Assembly (NCBI GenBank): GCA_025800385.1
Contig: JAOXRS010000173.1
Location: forward strand, 161,350-225,349
Direction of reading: 5' to 3'
From: Candidatus Albibeggiatoa sp. nov. NOAA
GTDB lineage: Bacteria > Pseudomonadota > Gammaproteobacteria > Beggiatoales > Beggiatoaceae
Length of the DNA stretch: 64,000 nt
Shown here: one piece after another, positions 1 to 8,150 of the stretch
Position numbering within the stretch: position 1 is the stretch's first letter
Layout: the number at the start of each line of letters is the position of its first letter
Position numbers and translations under genes: made by a program
Notes under the pieces: generated by a model
What the model saw: only the letters and a program-made list of their open reading frames with translations
Database searches by the model: none
What the model was told of the DNA's origin: nothing

Positions 1-1793
1 TATACAATGTCCGAGGTATGTTTTCATCAAATAACTATGAAATATTGATGATGGTAGATGGTGTACCAATCAAAAGTGTAGTTGATGGAATGCGTGGCTC
101 TCGCCGAGAATCATGGACACCTCCGCCTGTACAATATATCCAACGAATTGAAGTCATCCGAGGCCCAGGGTCCACATTATATGGTGCTGATGCGGTTGCA
201 GGTGTGGTTAACATCATCACCAAAAGAGCAGAAGATATTCAAAAGCCAGAAGCAGGTTTACGTATTGCGAGCAACCAAACTTATGATACTTGGGCACTAC
301 ATACCAGTAGATACAAAGGTTTTGGCATTGGTTTAAGTGTAGATTATTTAACCACAGATGGACATCGAGAAACTGTTTATGAGGATATGCAAACCAAGCT
401 AGATGCCAGTGGCTCGACTCATTTGAGTCAAACACCGGGGCGCGCTTATTTGCAAAAACGTCAATTGAGCCTGAATAGTACAATAACCAAAGGAGATTGG
501 CGTTTAGGTCTTAGTGCAGTCAAAACCCGCAATGCAGGTGCAGGCTTAGGCGAACCTTTAATTATTAGTCCCGAAGAATATTATGAAACCGATCATTATC
601 AAGTTGATCTAACCTATCATAATCTTGATTTTACAAAGAATTGGGAAACTAAATTACAGTTGAGTTATCGTGATTTAGCTGATGAAGGGTTTTCGGCTTA
701 TACCGTGCGCCCCAGTGGTGTGCGTAATCAATCTGTTTATCCCTACGGCTCACCCAATAATACAGGTTATTTTCAACGCCAAGCCCATTTTAATTTAAGT
801 GGCCAATATGATGGGTTTAAAAATCACCATATTCTGGTTGGCATTGGCTATGTGTACGCAGACTTATATAAAACCACATGGTCATTTTTACTCACTCGTG
901 ATGATCCATTAATCGTTGATTCAAAATCGATTGGTTATTTTTTATTGCCTGAAAATATTCGTGAAAATCGCTCTTTCGTACTACAGGATGCTTGGCAGCT
1001 AACCCCTAATTTAGAGTTAACTACGGGTTTGCGTTATGACTGGTATTCGGATTTTGATAGCGCAACCAATCCACGTATCGCGCTGGTTTGGCAGGCCAAT
1101 CCTAATTTAACGACAAAACTACTTTATGGCCAAGCGTTTCGTGCGCCCTCTTTTGTTGAAATGTATACCCCTATGAATCGAATAGAAGTCGGTAACCCTA
1201 ACTTACAAGCAGAAAGTAGCACCACTTGGGAACTGATTTTTGATTATAAATTGAATCAAGATGTACATTTAGGTCTGAATTTATTTGATTATAAAGTGAA
1301 AGATAAAATTCAACGACGATTGGTTACGTTTGAAGATCGCACAATTTATCGCCATGAAAATATCGGCACTTTAAGAGGTCAAGGGTTTGAGTTGGAAGGG
1401 CAATGGAAAATAAATAGTAAATCCACTTTGCAAGCCAATTATGCCTATGTCAGCGTAGAAGACAGCGACGGTTTTGAAGCAGGTAACTATCCACATCATC
1501 AAGTTTATTTGCGTTATGATTGGTTTTTCCACAATGACTGGCTTTTAAATACACGTCTGAATTGGGTTGCGGATAGATCACGCCCTGTTGGTGATGATCG
1601 CGCCGAATTAGCTGATTATACTGAGTTGGATATGACTTTACGTTATGCACCGCGCCAACAACACTGGAATATTTCGCTTGGAGTGAGAAACTTATTAGAT
1701 GAAGACCGTCGCGAACCGGGAGACCCGCGTTTAATTGGTGATTATCCCAAAGCGGGACGTGAATGGTTTGGGGAGTTCCGTTATAGGTTTTAG
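1..1793 (+). CDS. TonB-dependent outer-membrane receptor, 3' part
   Basis: Imports a siderophore, vitamin B12 or similar ligand across the outer membrane using TonB energy; the ligand cannot be told. The reading frame is open to the left edge (YNVRG precedes the first ATG at 18), so the signal peptide, TonB box and start of the plug lie outside the window. The plug part is clear: DGVPI, then RIEVIRGPGSTLYGADAVAGVVNIITK-like residues near 40-70 of the visible part. The remainder is a beta-rich barrel with the conserved FRAPSFVEMY segment and a C-terminal aromatic FRYRF, the usual outer-membrane sorting signal. No partner transport genes follow; the next gene is an unrelated S24-like protein. 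Confidence 0.93.
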   Translation, partial: YNVRGMFSSNNYEILMMVDGVPIKSVVDGMRGSRRESWTPPPVQYIQRIEVIRGPGSTLYGADAVAGVVNIITKRAEDIQKPEAGLRIASNQTYDTWALHTSRYKGFGIGLSVDYLTTDGHRETVYEDMQTKLDASGSTHLSQTPGRAYLQKRQLSLNSTITKGDWRLGLSAVKTRNAGAGLGEPLIISPEEYYETDHYQVDLTYHNLDFTKNWETKLQLSYRDLADEGFSAYTVRPSGVRNQSVYPYGSPNNTGYFQRQAHFNLSGQYDGFKNHHILVGIGYVYADLYKTTWSFLLTRDDPLIVDSKSIGYFLLPENIRENRSFVLQDAWQLTPNLELTTGLRYDWYSDFDSATNPRIALVWQANPNLTTKLLYGQAFRAPSFVEMYTPMNRIEVGNPNLQAESSTTWELIFDYKLNQDVHLGLNLFDYKVKDKIQRRLVTFEDRTIYRHENIGTLRGQGFELEGQWKINSKSTLQANYAYVSVEDSDGFEAGNYPHHQVYLRYDWFFHNDWLLNTRLNWVADRSRPVGDDRAELADYTELDMTLRYAPRQQHWNISLGVRNLLDEDRREPGDPRLIGDYPKAGREWFGEFRYRF

Positions 1794-2007
1794 TGATGAA
1801 GGATTAATCTAATGTTGAAGAAACTGTCGATTGCAGAATATTAAACCCTTGCCTAATATATTTATAAACAAAGGCTTTTATAATTCTAGGATAACAAATT
1901 AGGCTTGTTATACTTTAAATTAGTATTTGCTTATAAACTGAATTATGAGATGATTGAAACGATCAACATATTAGCGTCATTGTTCAGATTTATTTAAGGA
2001 GATATGA

Positions 2008-2340
2008 ATGCAAGAAGACCCAATGCGAAAAAGTGAGTGTGATAGTAATGAGCCGTTTGCCTTACGGGTGTTAGGCGATAGTATGGAACCTGAATTTAGA
2101 GAAGGCCATATTATTATCATTGATAAAGATGCTGTAGTGAGTAATGAATGTTATGTTTTAGCCGTATTGGAGGATGAATATATTTTTCGGCAACTGATTA
2201 TTGATGAGCAAAAAAATTACTTTTTAAAACCACTCAACGATAAGTATCCCACCGTGCCTATTTCTGGTATGGATACAGTAAAAGGCGTGATTGTTCAACG
2301 CAGTGGCACAAGACGCTCTGAGCATAAACATTATTTATGA
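2008..2340 (+). CDS. LexA/S24-like protein without DNA-binding domain, Lys replaced by Arg
   Basis: 110 residues corresponding only to the S24 (LexA/UmuD C-terminal) fold; no helix-turn-helix. The serine motif GDSMEPEF is present (Ser25). In the LexA alignment EVTVKRL, the place of the catalytic lysine is taken by Arg61 (EYIFRQL), so self-cleavage is doubtful. AAGGAG at 1996-2001 lies 6 bases before this ATG and favours it over the out-of-frame ATG at 2004. A terminator follows at once, so the gene appears monocistronic. It may be a folded but non-proteolytic regulator; its role is unknown. Confidence 0.8.
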   Translation: MQEDPMRKSECDSNEPFALRVLGDSMEPEFREGHIIIIDKDAVVSNECYVLAVLEDEYIFRQLIIDEQKNYFLKPLNDKYPTVPISGMDTVKGVIVQRSGTRRSEHKHYL

Positions 2341-2350
2341 TGCTATAATG

Positions 2351-2373
2351 AGGTGTTTTATACACCTTTTTTT
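2351..2373 (+). terminator. Rho-independent terminator after the S24-like gene
   Basis: Six-base stem AGGTGT (2351-2356) and ACACCT (2362-2367), five-base loop, then a run of T to 2373. It starts 10 bases after the stop codon at 2340. Confidence 0.8.
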
Positions 2374-2396
2374 ACGACTTTGAGTCATGCCTATTT

Positions 2397-3272
2397 ATGT
2401 TAATCCTGCGCATTATTAGTATTTTATTTCCTATCTTTTTTATTGTTTTTGTCGCTTATTTATATACTCGATCCCGACCTGTCGATATGCGCATCCCCAA
2501 TCAACTTAATATGGATGTGTTCATTCCCGCGCTATTACTGACCATTTTAGCGGATAAATCTTTTGACCTGATGCATTATCAACAACTGGCTTTGGTTTGG
2601 GTTGGTATTGTCTTATTTTCGGGTATTATTTTGCTGCCATTAGTTGGGTGGTGGAAAGTGGATGCAAAAACCTTTATTCCACCGATGATGTTTGGTAACA
2701 CAGGTAATATGGGTATTCCAATCATACTATTTGCATTTGGATCAGAAGCCCTGCCAATTGCTGCCCTGCTATTTATTCTGTCAACGACAATCAACTTTAT
2801 CGTCACAAACTCGATTATGGGGCAGCACACCAAATGGTGGCATATTTTCCGTTTACCCATGGTGATTGCAACGTTACTGGGTCTTACACTCAGTTTGCTC
2901 AATATTCAATTGCCAGAATGGCTACTTGTACCTTTAGATATGTTGGGACAAATCGCTGTGCCATTGATGCTATTTACGCTGGGTGTGCGCTTGATTGATA
3001 TTGATTTCAACTATTGGCGTATTGGTTTGCTCGGTGGGATCGTATCGCCTGTCTTAGGTGTTTTGCTGTATTTGTTAGTACAACCTTATTTGACGATTCC
3101 AGACTTGCAGCAACATGTCTTACTGATTTACTGTGCTTTGCCACCTGCAGTTGTAAACTATATTTTTGCTGAGCAATATCACCAAGAGCCGCACAAAGTG
3201 GCCTCTATTGTGTTAATTGGTAATATTCTAAGCCTAATCAGTTTACCGATTGCATTGGCTTGGACATTGTAA
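2397..3272 (+). CDS. AEC (auxin efflux carrier) family transporter
   Basis: 291-residue inner-membrane protein with about ten hydrophobic segments and the AEC/MdcF-like pattern: N- and C-terminal five-helix halves, a conserved FGNTGNMGIPI motif near residues 100-110 and LPPAVVNYIFAEQY near 245-260. Family members export or import small organic acids or amino acids in response to the membrane potential; the substrate here is unknown. The Shine-Dalgarno sequence is poor. It follows the terminator of the previous gene, so it probably has its own promoter. Length is normal for the family (about 300). Confidence 0.85.
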   Translation: MLILRIISILFPIFFIVFVAYLYTRSRPVDMRIPNQLNMDVFIPALLLTILADKSFDLMHYQQLALVWVGIVLFSGIILLPLVGWWKVDAKTFIPPMMFGNTGNMGIPIILFAFGSEALPIAALLFILSTTINFIVTNSIMGQHTKWWHIFRLPMVIATLLGLTLSLLNIQLPEWLLVPLDMLGQIAVPLMLFTLGVRLIDIDFNYWRIGLLGGIVSPVLGVLLYLLVQPYLTIPDLQQHVLLIYCALPPAVVNYIFAEQYHQEPHKVASIVLIGNILSLISLPIALAWTL

Positions 3273-3587
3273 AATTTTGGTTTGATATAAAATTGACTGG
3301 GTATTTCATTTTTTATTAACTATTAAATATGGTTTTTATTTATCCAGTCAAAAAATTAATATTCAATATCTGCAGCATACGTTTAATAATGCTTTTGTAG
3401 CATATAAATAGCATCAGCTGATAAAAGTTCACTTTAGGTATATGCAATACAAGCCAATTATTGAGAAAAATCAACGCTGAATCAATTAAAAGCGCATTTT
3501 CAAACATGGTTATATAACGATATAATGTAGCTAATATCTTTATTTTTGCCGTCATAAATAGCAAACTGTCTACAAAAGTATCAAAAT
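3273..3587. other. Gene-free AT-rich stretch
   Basis: 315 bases between the AEC carrier and the J-like/WD40 gene. An inverted pair TTGACTGG (3293-3300) and CCAGTCAA (3344-3351) brackets 43 AT-rich bases; there is no T-run suited to a terminator on the plus strand. Nothing else was recognised; it should contain the promoter of the next gene. Confidence 0.5.
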
Positions 3588-5030
3588 ATGAAACCATCAT
3601 TGTATGAAGTGCTCAATATTGCTTTCGATGCTGAGCCAGATCAAATTAAGAATGCTGCACAAACGAAAATTAGTCATATTAAAGAAGCGGTGCAGGGTAA
3701 AGACTTTATGTTTCTGGGGATTAATAATGATGCTACGCCAGAAGACTTTAATGAAGCTGCCAAACAGCGGATAAAAAAAATTAAAGAAGCCTACATCATT
3801 TTATCAAACTCCAAAACCCGCGACTCGTACGATAAAAAATTACGAGAAGCACACCCTGAAATCTTTAAACGACCTGAGTTAGAACAGAAGCCAGAAGTTG
3901 TGGAAACAGCTTCAGATGATATGGATAGCTCGACTTCTTCTAAAGTGGCCTTACCCAGTTTGAATGACCATACTCAACGTAACCAAATTTTGACAGGTCT
4001 GGCTTTATTACTCCTTGTGGTAGGGTTTTATATTTATCAGCTGATGTATCCTAGTGCACTTGATATTGAGCCAGACAACGAATATATCGTACCGACATTA
4101 GCAAGAGGTGTTTGGGAAGGGTATCAAAAAAGTGTACTGAGTAATATTATTACGCTTGAAGTCAGCCCAGATGGTCAACGTGTCGCATCAGGTACAACAT
4201 TGCTAAATAATGTGCAAATTCGTGATATTGCAACAGGTGAAATTCTTCAAGAGCTTGAAGGAGCAAACCAAATTCAAGTCGTTAAATATCATCCAACTAA
4301 GCCCATACTTGCCGTAGGCACTTTATATAATTCTATACATTTATGGGACTTTGAAGAGGATGAATTACAAAGTTTAGATCATACGCATGATGGTAATATT
4401 TCTAAATACTCAGGCATTTACGATATTGCTTTTAACTCTGATGGTAGCTTGTTTGCCAGTGTGAGTTGGGATGGCAGTATCATGATGTGGGATGTTGAGA
4501 ACCAAGTTGCTAAATGGACAGTGTATGCCAACAAAGATAAAATTTCAGCGCATGGTGACTCAGTTCAAAGTGTTGCGTTTAGTCCAGATGACTCAAAAAT
4601 TGCGACGGCAAGCTTAGACAATACTGTTCGTATTTGGAATGCTGAAACAGGTGAACAATTACAAATATTATTGGGTCATACAGATTGGGTTTTATCACTG
4701 GCATTTAGTCCAGACGGGCGTTGGTTGGCTTCTGGTGGTGCAGATCATTTTATCTATATTTGGGATATGAGCACTTTTGAACGACATAAAATTATTCGAG
4801 GTCATGATGACAATGTAGCCGATTTAGTCTTTATGCAAAATAGTAATGTATTGATTTCAGGTAGTGCTGACAAAATGGTGCGTTATTGGGAAATTAGTTC
4901 TGGCGGCCATGTCCAAACCTTAGAAGGACATACAGGCTTTGTTTATGCAGTCGCGTTAAGTCCAGATGAAAAGACACTGCTAACAGGTGGTGGTGACGAT
5001 GTTGTCCGTGTTTGGAAAACTGACGAATAA
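3588..5030 (+). CDS. J-domain-like, single-TM, WD40-repeat protein
   Basis: 480 residues. Residues 1-88 look like a J domain at both ends (LYEVLNIAFDAEPDQIKNA at the start; IKEAYIILSNSKTRDSYDKKL at the end), but the central HPD tripeptide needed to stimulate DnaK ATPase is absent and replaced by an insert. A low-complexity acidic linker is followed by one membrane helix at about 133-152. The rest (about 185-480) is a WD40 propeller with repeated SPDG/D...VRIWD units. Topology would put the J-like part in the cytoplasm and the propeller in the periplasm. Partner and role are unknown. The domain calls are sound, while the function is not assignable. Confidence 0.8.
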   Translation: MKPSLYEVLNIAFDAEPDQIKNAAQTKISHIKEAVQGKDFMFLGINNDATPEDFNEAAKQRIKKIKEAYIILSNSKTRDSYDKKLREAHPEIFKRPELEQKPEVVETASDDMDSSTSSKVALPSLNDHTQRNQILTGLALLLLVVGFYIYQLMYPSALDIEPDNEYIVPTLARGVWEGYQKSVLSNIITLEVSPDGQRVASGTTLLNNVQIRDIATGEILQELEGANQIQVVKYHPTKPILAVGTLYNSIHLWDFEEDELQSLDHTHDGNISKYSGIYDIAFNSDGSLFASVSWDGSIMMWDVENQVAKWTVYANKDKISAHGDSVQSVAFSPDDSKIATASLDNTVRIWNAETGEQLQILLGHTDWVLSLAFSPDGRWLASGGADHFIYIWDMSTFERHKIIRGHDDNVADLVFMQNSNVLISGSADKMVRYWEISSGGHVQTLEGHTGFVYAVALSPDEKTLLTGGGDDVVRVWKTDE

Positions 5031-5094
5031 TCTTTCACTAGCGGGACTGTGAGTTTTTTTCAAACTGGCAGTCCTGATACTAAACTTACTTCTT

Positions 5095-6108
5095 TCACAG
5101 CTCACTATTCACCACTTGCTCCCATAATAAACCAGCCCGTTCAGGCGAGTATTGGTGAGAAACATATTGTTGAGCCGTTTGTATATTTTGAACCACTTGT
5201 TGTGGGTTTTGTAATGCCCAGCGAATGCCATCGACTAAATCACTTTGAACCCATACCCACTTTGCAAACTCCTGATATGCTGGCAACGGGTGCGCAACCA
5301 CAAAACGCCCTGAACGTACTGACTCGATTAAACGGTTAGGGCTTTTAACGGTTTTCACATCACTATTTAAACTGGGAATAATCACGATATCGGCTTGCTG
5401 CATTGCTTGCTGTGTTGCTTCTAATGACCATGGTGAAAAAGTAAGCTGATAATTATCTGATTGTGTATTAAATCGCTCGCAAGCCCCTTCAATGCCTCGG
5501 TTGGGTTTTGTCACAATGTGTAATGTGATTGGAATTTCAGCACTTAACGGCGTTAATTTTGGTATAAAAGATTGCAGCGTATCTATATTTTTATAATTAC
5601 CAAACCACAGTAAATTAAGCCGCTTTGCTGCAGATTGAAAGTAAGCAGGTTGCTGAGGATATTCATAAGGGTCTGGTATAACAATTGTTTTTTTGCCCGT
5701 GTATTTTTCAATAACGCTGGCTAACTCTGGAGTATTAACTGTCACAGTATCAGCTAAAGCAATCATACTCTGACAATGTTGTGCATAATCTTGTTGTTCT
5801 TTAGAATCAAAATAGTTATCACACAAATCGAAAACAACTTTAATGCCACGCTGTTTGGCTACAATGGCTCTTTGTTCATTGGAAATATGATTGCTTTTAG
5901 AAAAAATAACAACATCTTGCGTATGCCAACTGGCCAATTCATCTGAATAAAAATGTTCTTTTGCAAAAAGAAATGAATTATTATGGTTTCGAGCGGCCAA
6001 AAAATAAGCTGGCATAATGACCCTATAACGTGTACTCGCCCATGCTGAAGTCAAGACACCACCTTGATTTGCAATCTGACTCGTTGTCACCCATAGGATA
6101 TTTTTCAT
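5095..6108 (-). CDS. Glycosyltransferase, group 1-like (GT-B)
   Basis: 337 residues. The C-terminal half shows the GT-B donor-binding layout: LLWFGNYKNIDTL, then IPSLNSDVKTVKSPNRLIESVRSGRFVVAHP, in which Glu lies in the nucleotide-sugar binding loop. The N-terminal half carries a VVFDLCDNYFD segment typical of group 1 glycosyltransferases. Donor and acceptor are unknown. It starts 4 bases after dapE stops, so the two are presumably co-transcribed although there is no metabolic link between them. Confidence 0.75.
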   Translation of the reverse strand: MKNILWVTTSQIANQGGVLTSAWASTRYRVIMPAYFLAARNHNNSFLFAKEHFYSDELASWHTQDVVIFSKSNHISNEQRAIVAKQRGIKVVFDLCDNYFDSKEQQDYAQHCQSMIALADTVTVNTPELASVIEKYTGKKTIVIPDPYEYPQQPAYFQSAAKRLNLLWFGNYKNIDTLQSFIPKLTPLSAEIPITLHIVTKPNRGIEGACERFNTQSDNYQLTFSPWSLEATQQAMQQADIVIIPSLNSDVKTVKSPNRLIESVRSGRFVVAHPLPAYQEFAKWVWVQSDLVDGIRWALQNPQQVVQNIQTAQQYVSHQYSPERAGLLWEQVVNSEL

Positions 6109-6112
6109 TGAG

Positions 6113-7243
6113 TTATTCGCCCAGCAGACGCTGTAAAATATTTTCGTATACGTCAGCTAATACGTCTAAATCTGCAATACAAATACGTTCATTTAACTTG
6201 TGAATGGTATCGTTTAACACGCCTAATTCAATCACTTGTGCACCTGTTGGCGCGATAAATCGACCGTCAGATGTACCACCAGAAGTTGATAATTCTGTTT
6301 CATATCCACATACAGATTGCACAGCCGCTTGAGCCGCCTCGACTAATTCACCTTTTGCTGTTAAGAATGGTTTGCCAGAATGTTCCCATTTAATTTCATA
6401 ATCCACATTGTGTTTTGCCAATAAATCTAAAACGGTTTGTTGTATATCTGTGTGCTTCAATTCAGTGGAATAGCGAAAATTAAATTTCACAGCCAGCTCA
6501 CCCGGAATCATATTAGTCGCGCCTGTGCCTGCTTGGATATTCGACACTTGGAAGCTGGTTGGAGGAAAGAATGAATTGCCTTCATCCCAACGAATTTGAG
6601 AGAGTTCATGTAAAACAGGGGCAAAGCGATGAATTGGATTGTCAGCTAAATGAGGGTAAGCAACGTGGCCTTGTACACCTTTGACCAATAAATGTGCACC
6701 AAGTGAACCGCGGCGGCCATTTTTTACGGTATCTGCAACTTTATTACTACTGGATGGTTCACCCACTAAGCACCAATCAATATGAGTTTGTTGTGCTTGT
6801 AAATGCTCAATGACTTTCACCGTGCCATCAATAGCAGGCCCTTCCTCATCGCTGGTCAATAAGTATGCGATTGAACCTTTATGATGGGGATTTTTTGCAA
6901 CAAAGCGTTCACATGCCACAATAAATGCCGCAATATTGCCTTTCATATCTGCTGCACCGCGCCCATATAAATAGCCTTCATGTTGTGTTGGCTCAAATGG
7001 TGGGAATTGCCATCTGGACTCATCGCCTGTGGGTACAACATCGGTATGTCCCGCAAATACAAATAATGGCGCATCTGTACCACGTCGTAACCATAAATTA
7101 TCTACTTCACCAAAACGCAAATTTTCAGCTTTAAAATCAAGCTTTTCTAATCGTTGGGCAATATAGGGCTGACATTGTTCATCTTTAGGGGTAATAGAAG
7201 GACGTTTGATAAGTTCAATTGCTAAATCTAGGCATTCAGACAT
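6113..7243 (-). CDS. dapE: Succinyl-diaminopimelate desuccinylase
   Basis: Hydrolyses N-succinyl-LL-2,6-diaminopimelate to LL-diaminopimelate and succinate, the desuccinylation step of lysine and peptidoglycan precursor synthesis in the cytoplasm. The 376 residues match the usual length and carry the di-zinc M20 peptidase motifs: GHTDVVP (His66, Asp68), GRGAADMKG (Asp99), TSDEEGPA with the catalytic Glu, and WCLVGEPSSSN. The dimerisation domain contains RRGSLGAHLLVKGVQGHVAYPH. First gene of a two-gene unit with the glycosyltransferase downstream. Confidence 0.97.
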   Translation of the reverse strand: MSECLDLAIELIKRPSITPKDEQCQPYIAQRLEKLDFKAENLRFGEVDNLWLRRGTDAPLFVFAGHTDVVPTGDESRWQFPPFEPTQHEGYLYGRGAADMKGNIAAFIVACERFVAKNPHHKGSIAYLLTSDEEGPAIDGTVKVIEHLQAQQTHIDWCLVGEPSSSNKVADTVKNGRRGSLGAHLLVKGVQGHVAYPHLADNPIHRFAPVLHELSQIRWDEGNSFFPPTSFQVSNIQAGTGATNMIPGELAVKFNFRYSTELKHTDIQQTVLDLLAKHNVDYEIKWEHSGKPFLTAKGELVEAAQAAVQSVCGYETELSTSGGTSDGRFIAPTGAQVIELGVLNDTIHKLNERICIADLDVLADVYENILQRLLGE

Positions 7244-7408
7244 GGCTAACAGCTTTATAATTTAAGAGTGTGTAATGGGAGAAGTGATGTGTTGCAAATG
7301 ATGATAGGTAAGTAAATTATGCAGCAATTAAGGTAGATAATCTAGGTTGTGGTGGTGATTATTTTTGTAGAGGTGTTTAATATGGCGCAAATCGACCGAT
7401 CAGTATAT

Positions 7409-7582
7409 CTAAAAACCAACTATCGCTGAGTAAATAACCCAAGCTAAAAAGCTGAGTTGAGATAGATAAAAATATATTTTAGATGCTGTTTTTTGCTGTA
7501 AATATGCGCTGGTAGAATACAACAGCATGAAAATAACCATTGCAACAATAGCAATCCAGTCTTTCCATTCTAAAAAATCCAT
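7409..7582 (-). CDS. Small membrane protein, 57 residues, directly after mreD
   Basis: ATG at 7582, TAG at 7409; it starts 5 bases after the mreD stop, so it is almost certainly translated from the mreD message. The product begins MDFLEWKDW and has two hydrophobic segments (about 10-24 and 36-56) split by a polar QQKTASK turn, predicting a helical hairpin in the inner membrane. I do not recognise the family. The tight spacing and a coding-like sequence free of rare features support a real gene; a role beside MreD is only suggested by position. Confidence 0.55.
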   Translation of the reverse strand: MDFLEWKDWIAIVAMVIFMLLYSTSAYLQQKTASKIYFYLSQLSFLAWVIYSAIVGF

Positions 7583-7587
7583 TGAAT

Positions 7588-8076
7588 TTAAAAAACCTGA
7601 TAAGCTCGTTTCATATCACGTAATAAAATGAATATCCACGGCCAAAAAAGTGTGCTGGTAATCGCTGGATAAATAAATGATAAGCCATGTGGTGGATGAC
7701 CTAACATGCCACGAATCCAAATGTCTAAAATTTGTGAAATCGTGATTAAGACAAAAATTCCCACAGCTTGCTGCCAGAGCGGAAAAACGCGAATTCTACG
7801 ATGTAATTTCACCCCTGCATAAGCCAATAGACAATAGCCTAGAGAGTGTTGTCCTAATAATGTATCACTTAATACATCATGTAAAATCCCAACAAACCAA
7901 CCCACACCCACACCCACACGCTGCGGCGTTGCAATTGCCCAATAAATCAAGACCAAAGCAACCCAATCAGGTCGCCAAATCGCAGCCCATTGTGGTAATG
8001 GCATAACAGCCAGCATGAGGCTAATCATGAAACTGAATACAATGACCCAGCCACCGTGATGTTTTTCTAAAGCCAT
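7588..8076 (-). CDS. mreD: Rod shape-determining protein MreD
   Basis: 162 residues, about five membrane helices, with the MreD pattern WRPDWVALVLIYWAIATPQRVGVGVGWFVGILHDVLSDTLLGQ split over residues 35-75 and the following HSLGYCLLAYAGVKLHRRIR. MreD is an inner-membrane component of the elongasome with MreB, MreC and RodA. Here it is separated from mreBC: the upstream neighbour is ppdK (stop at 8151, about 75 bases away), the downstream one an unrecognised small membrane protein. No strong Shine-Dalgarno was seen. Confidence 0.9.
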   Translation of the reverse strand: MALEKHHGGWVIVFSFMISLMLAVMPLPQWAAIWRPDWVALVLIYWAIATPQRVGVGVGWFVGILHDVLSDTLLGQHSLGYCLLAYAGVKLHRRIRVFPLWQQAVGIFVLITISQILDIWIRGMLGHPPHGLSFIYPAITSTLFWPWIFILLRDMKRAYQVF

Positions 8077-8150
8077 GAGGATGTTTAAGTGTGAATGGTG
8101 TTGTAGGGCTGCTAGCTTAATTAAAACGCACAGCCCTAATCAATTACTGT

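Noticed and set aside
3340..3600. 86-codon minus-strand frame upstream of the J-like/WD40 gene
   Set aside because: No ribosome site, overlaps the start of a well-supported gene, and is Leu/Ile/Tyr-rich as expected of AT-rich non-coding sequence.
5044..5074. Hairpin GGACTG/CAGTCC between the convergent WD40 and glycosyltransferase genes as a terminator
   Set aside because: The T-run is inside the loop and not after the stem; too weak to call on either strand.
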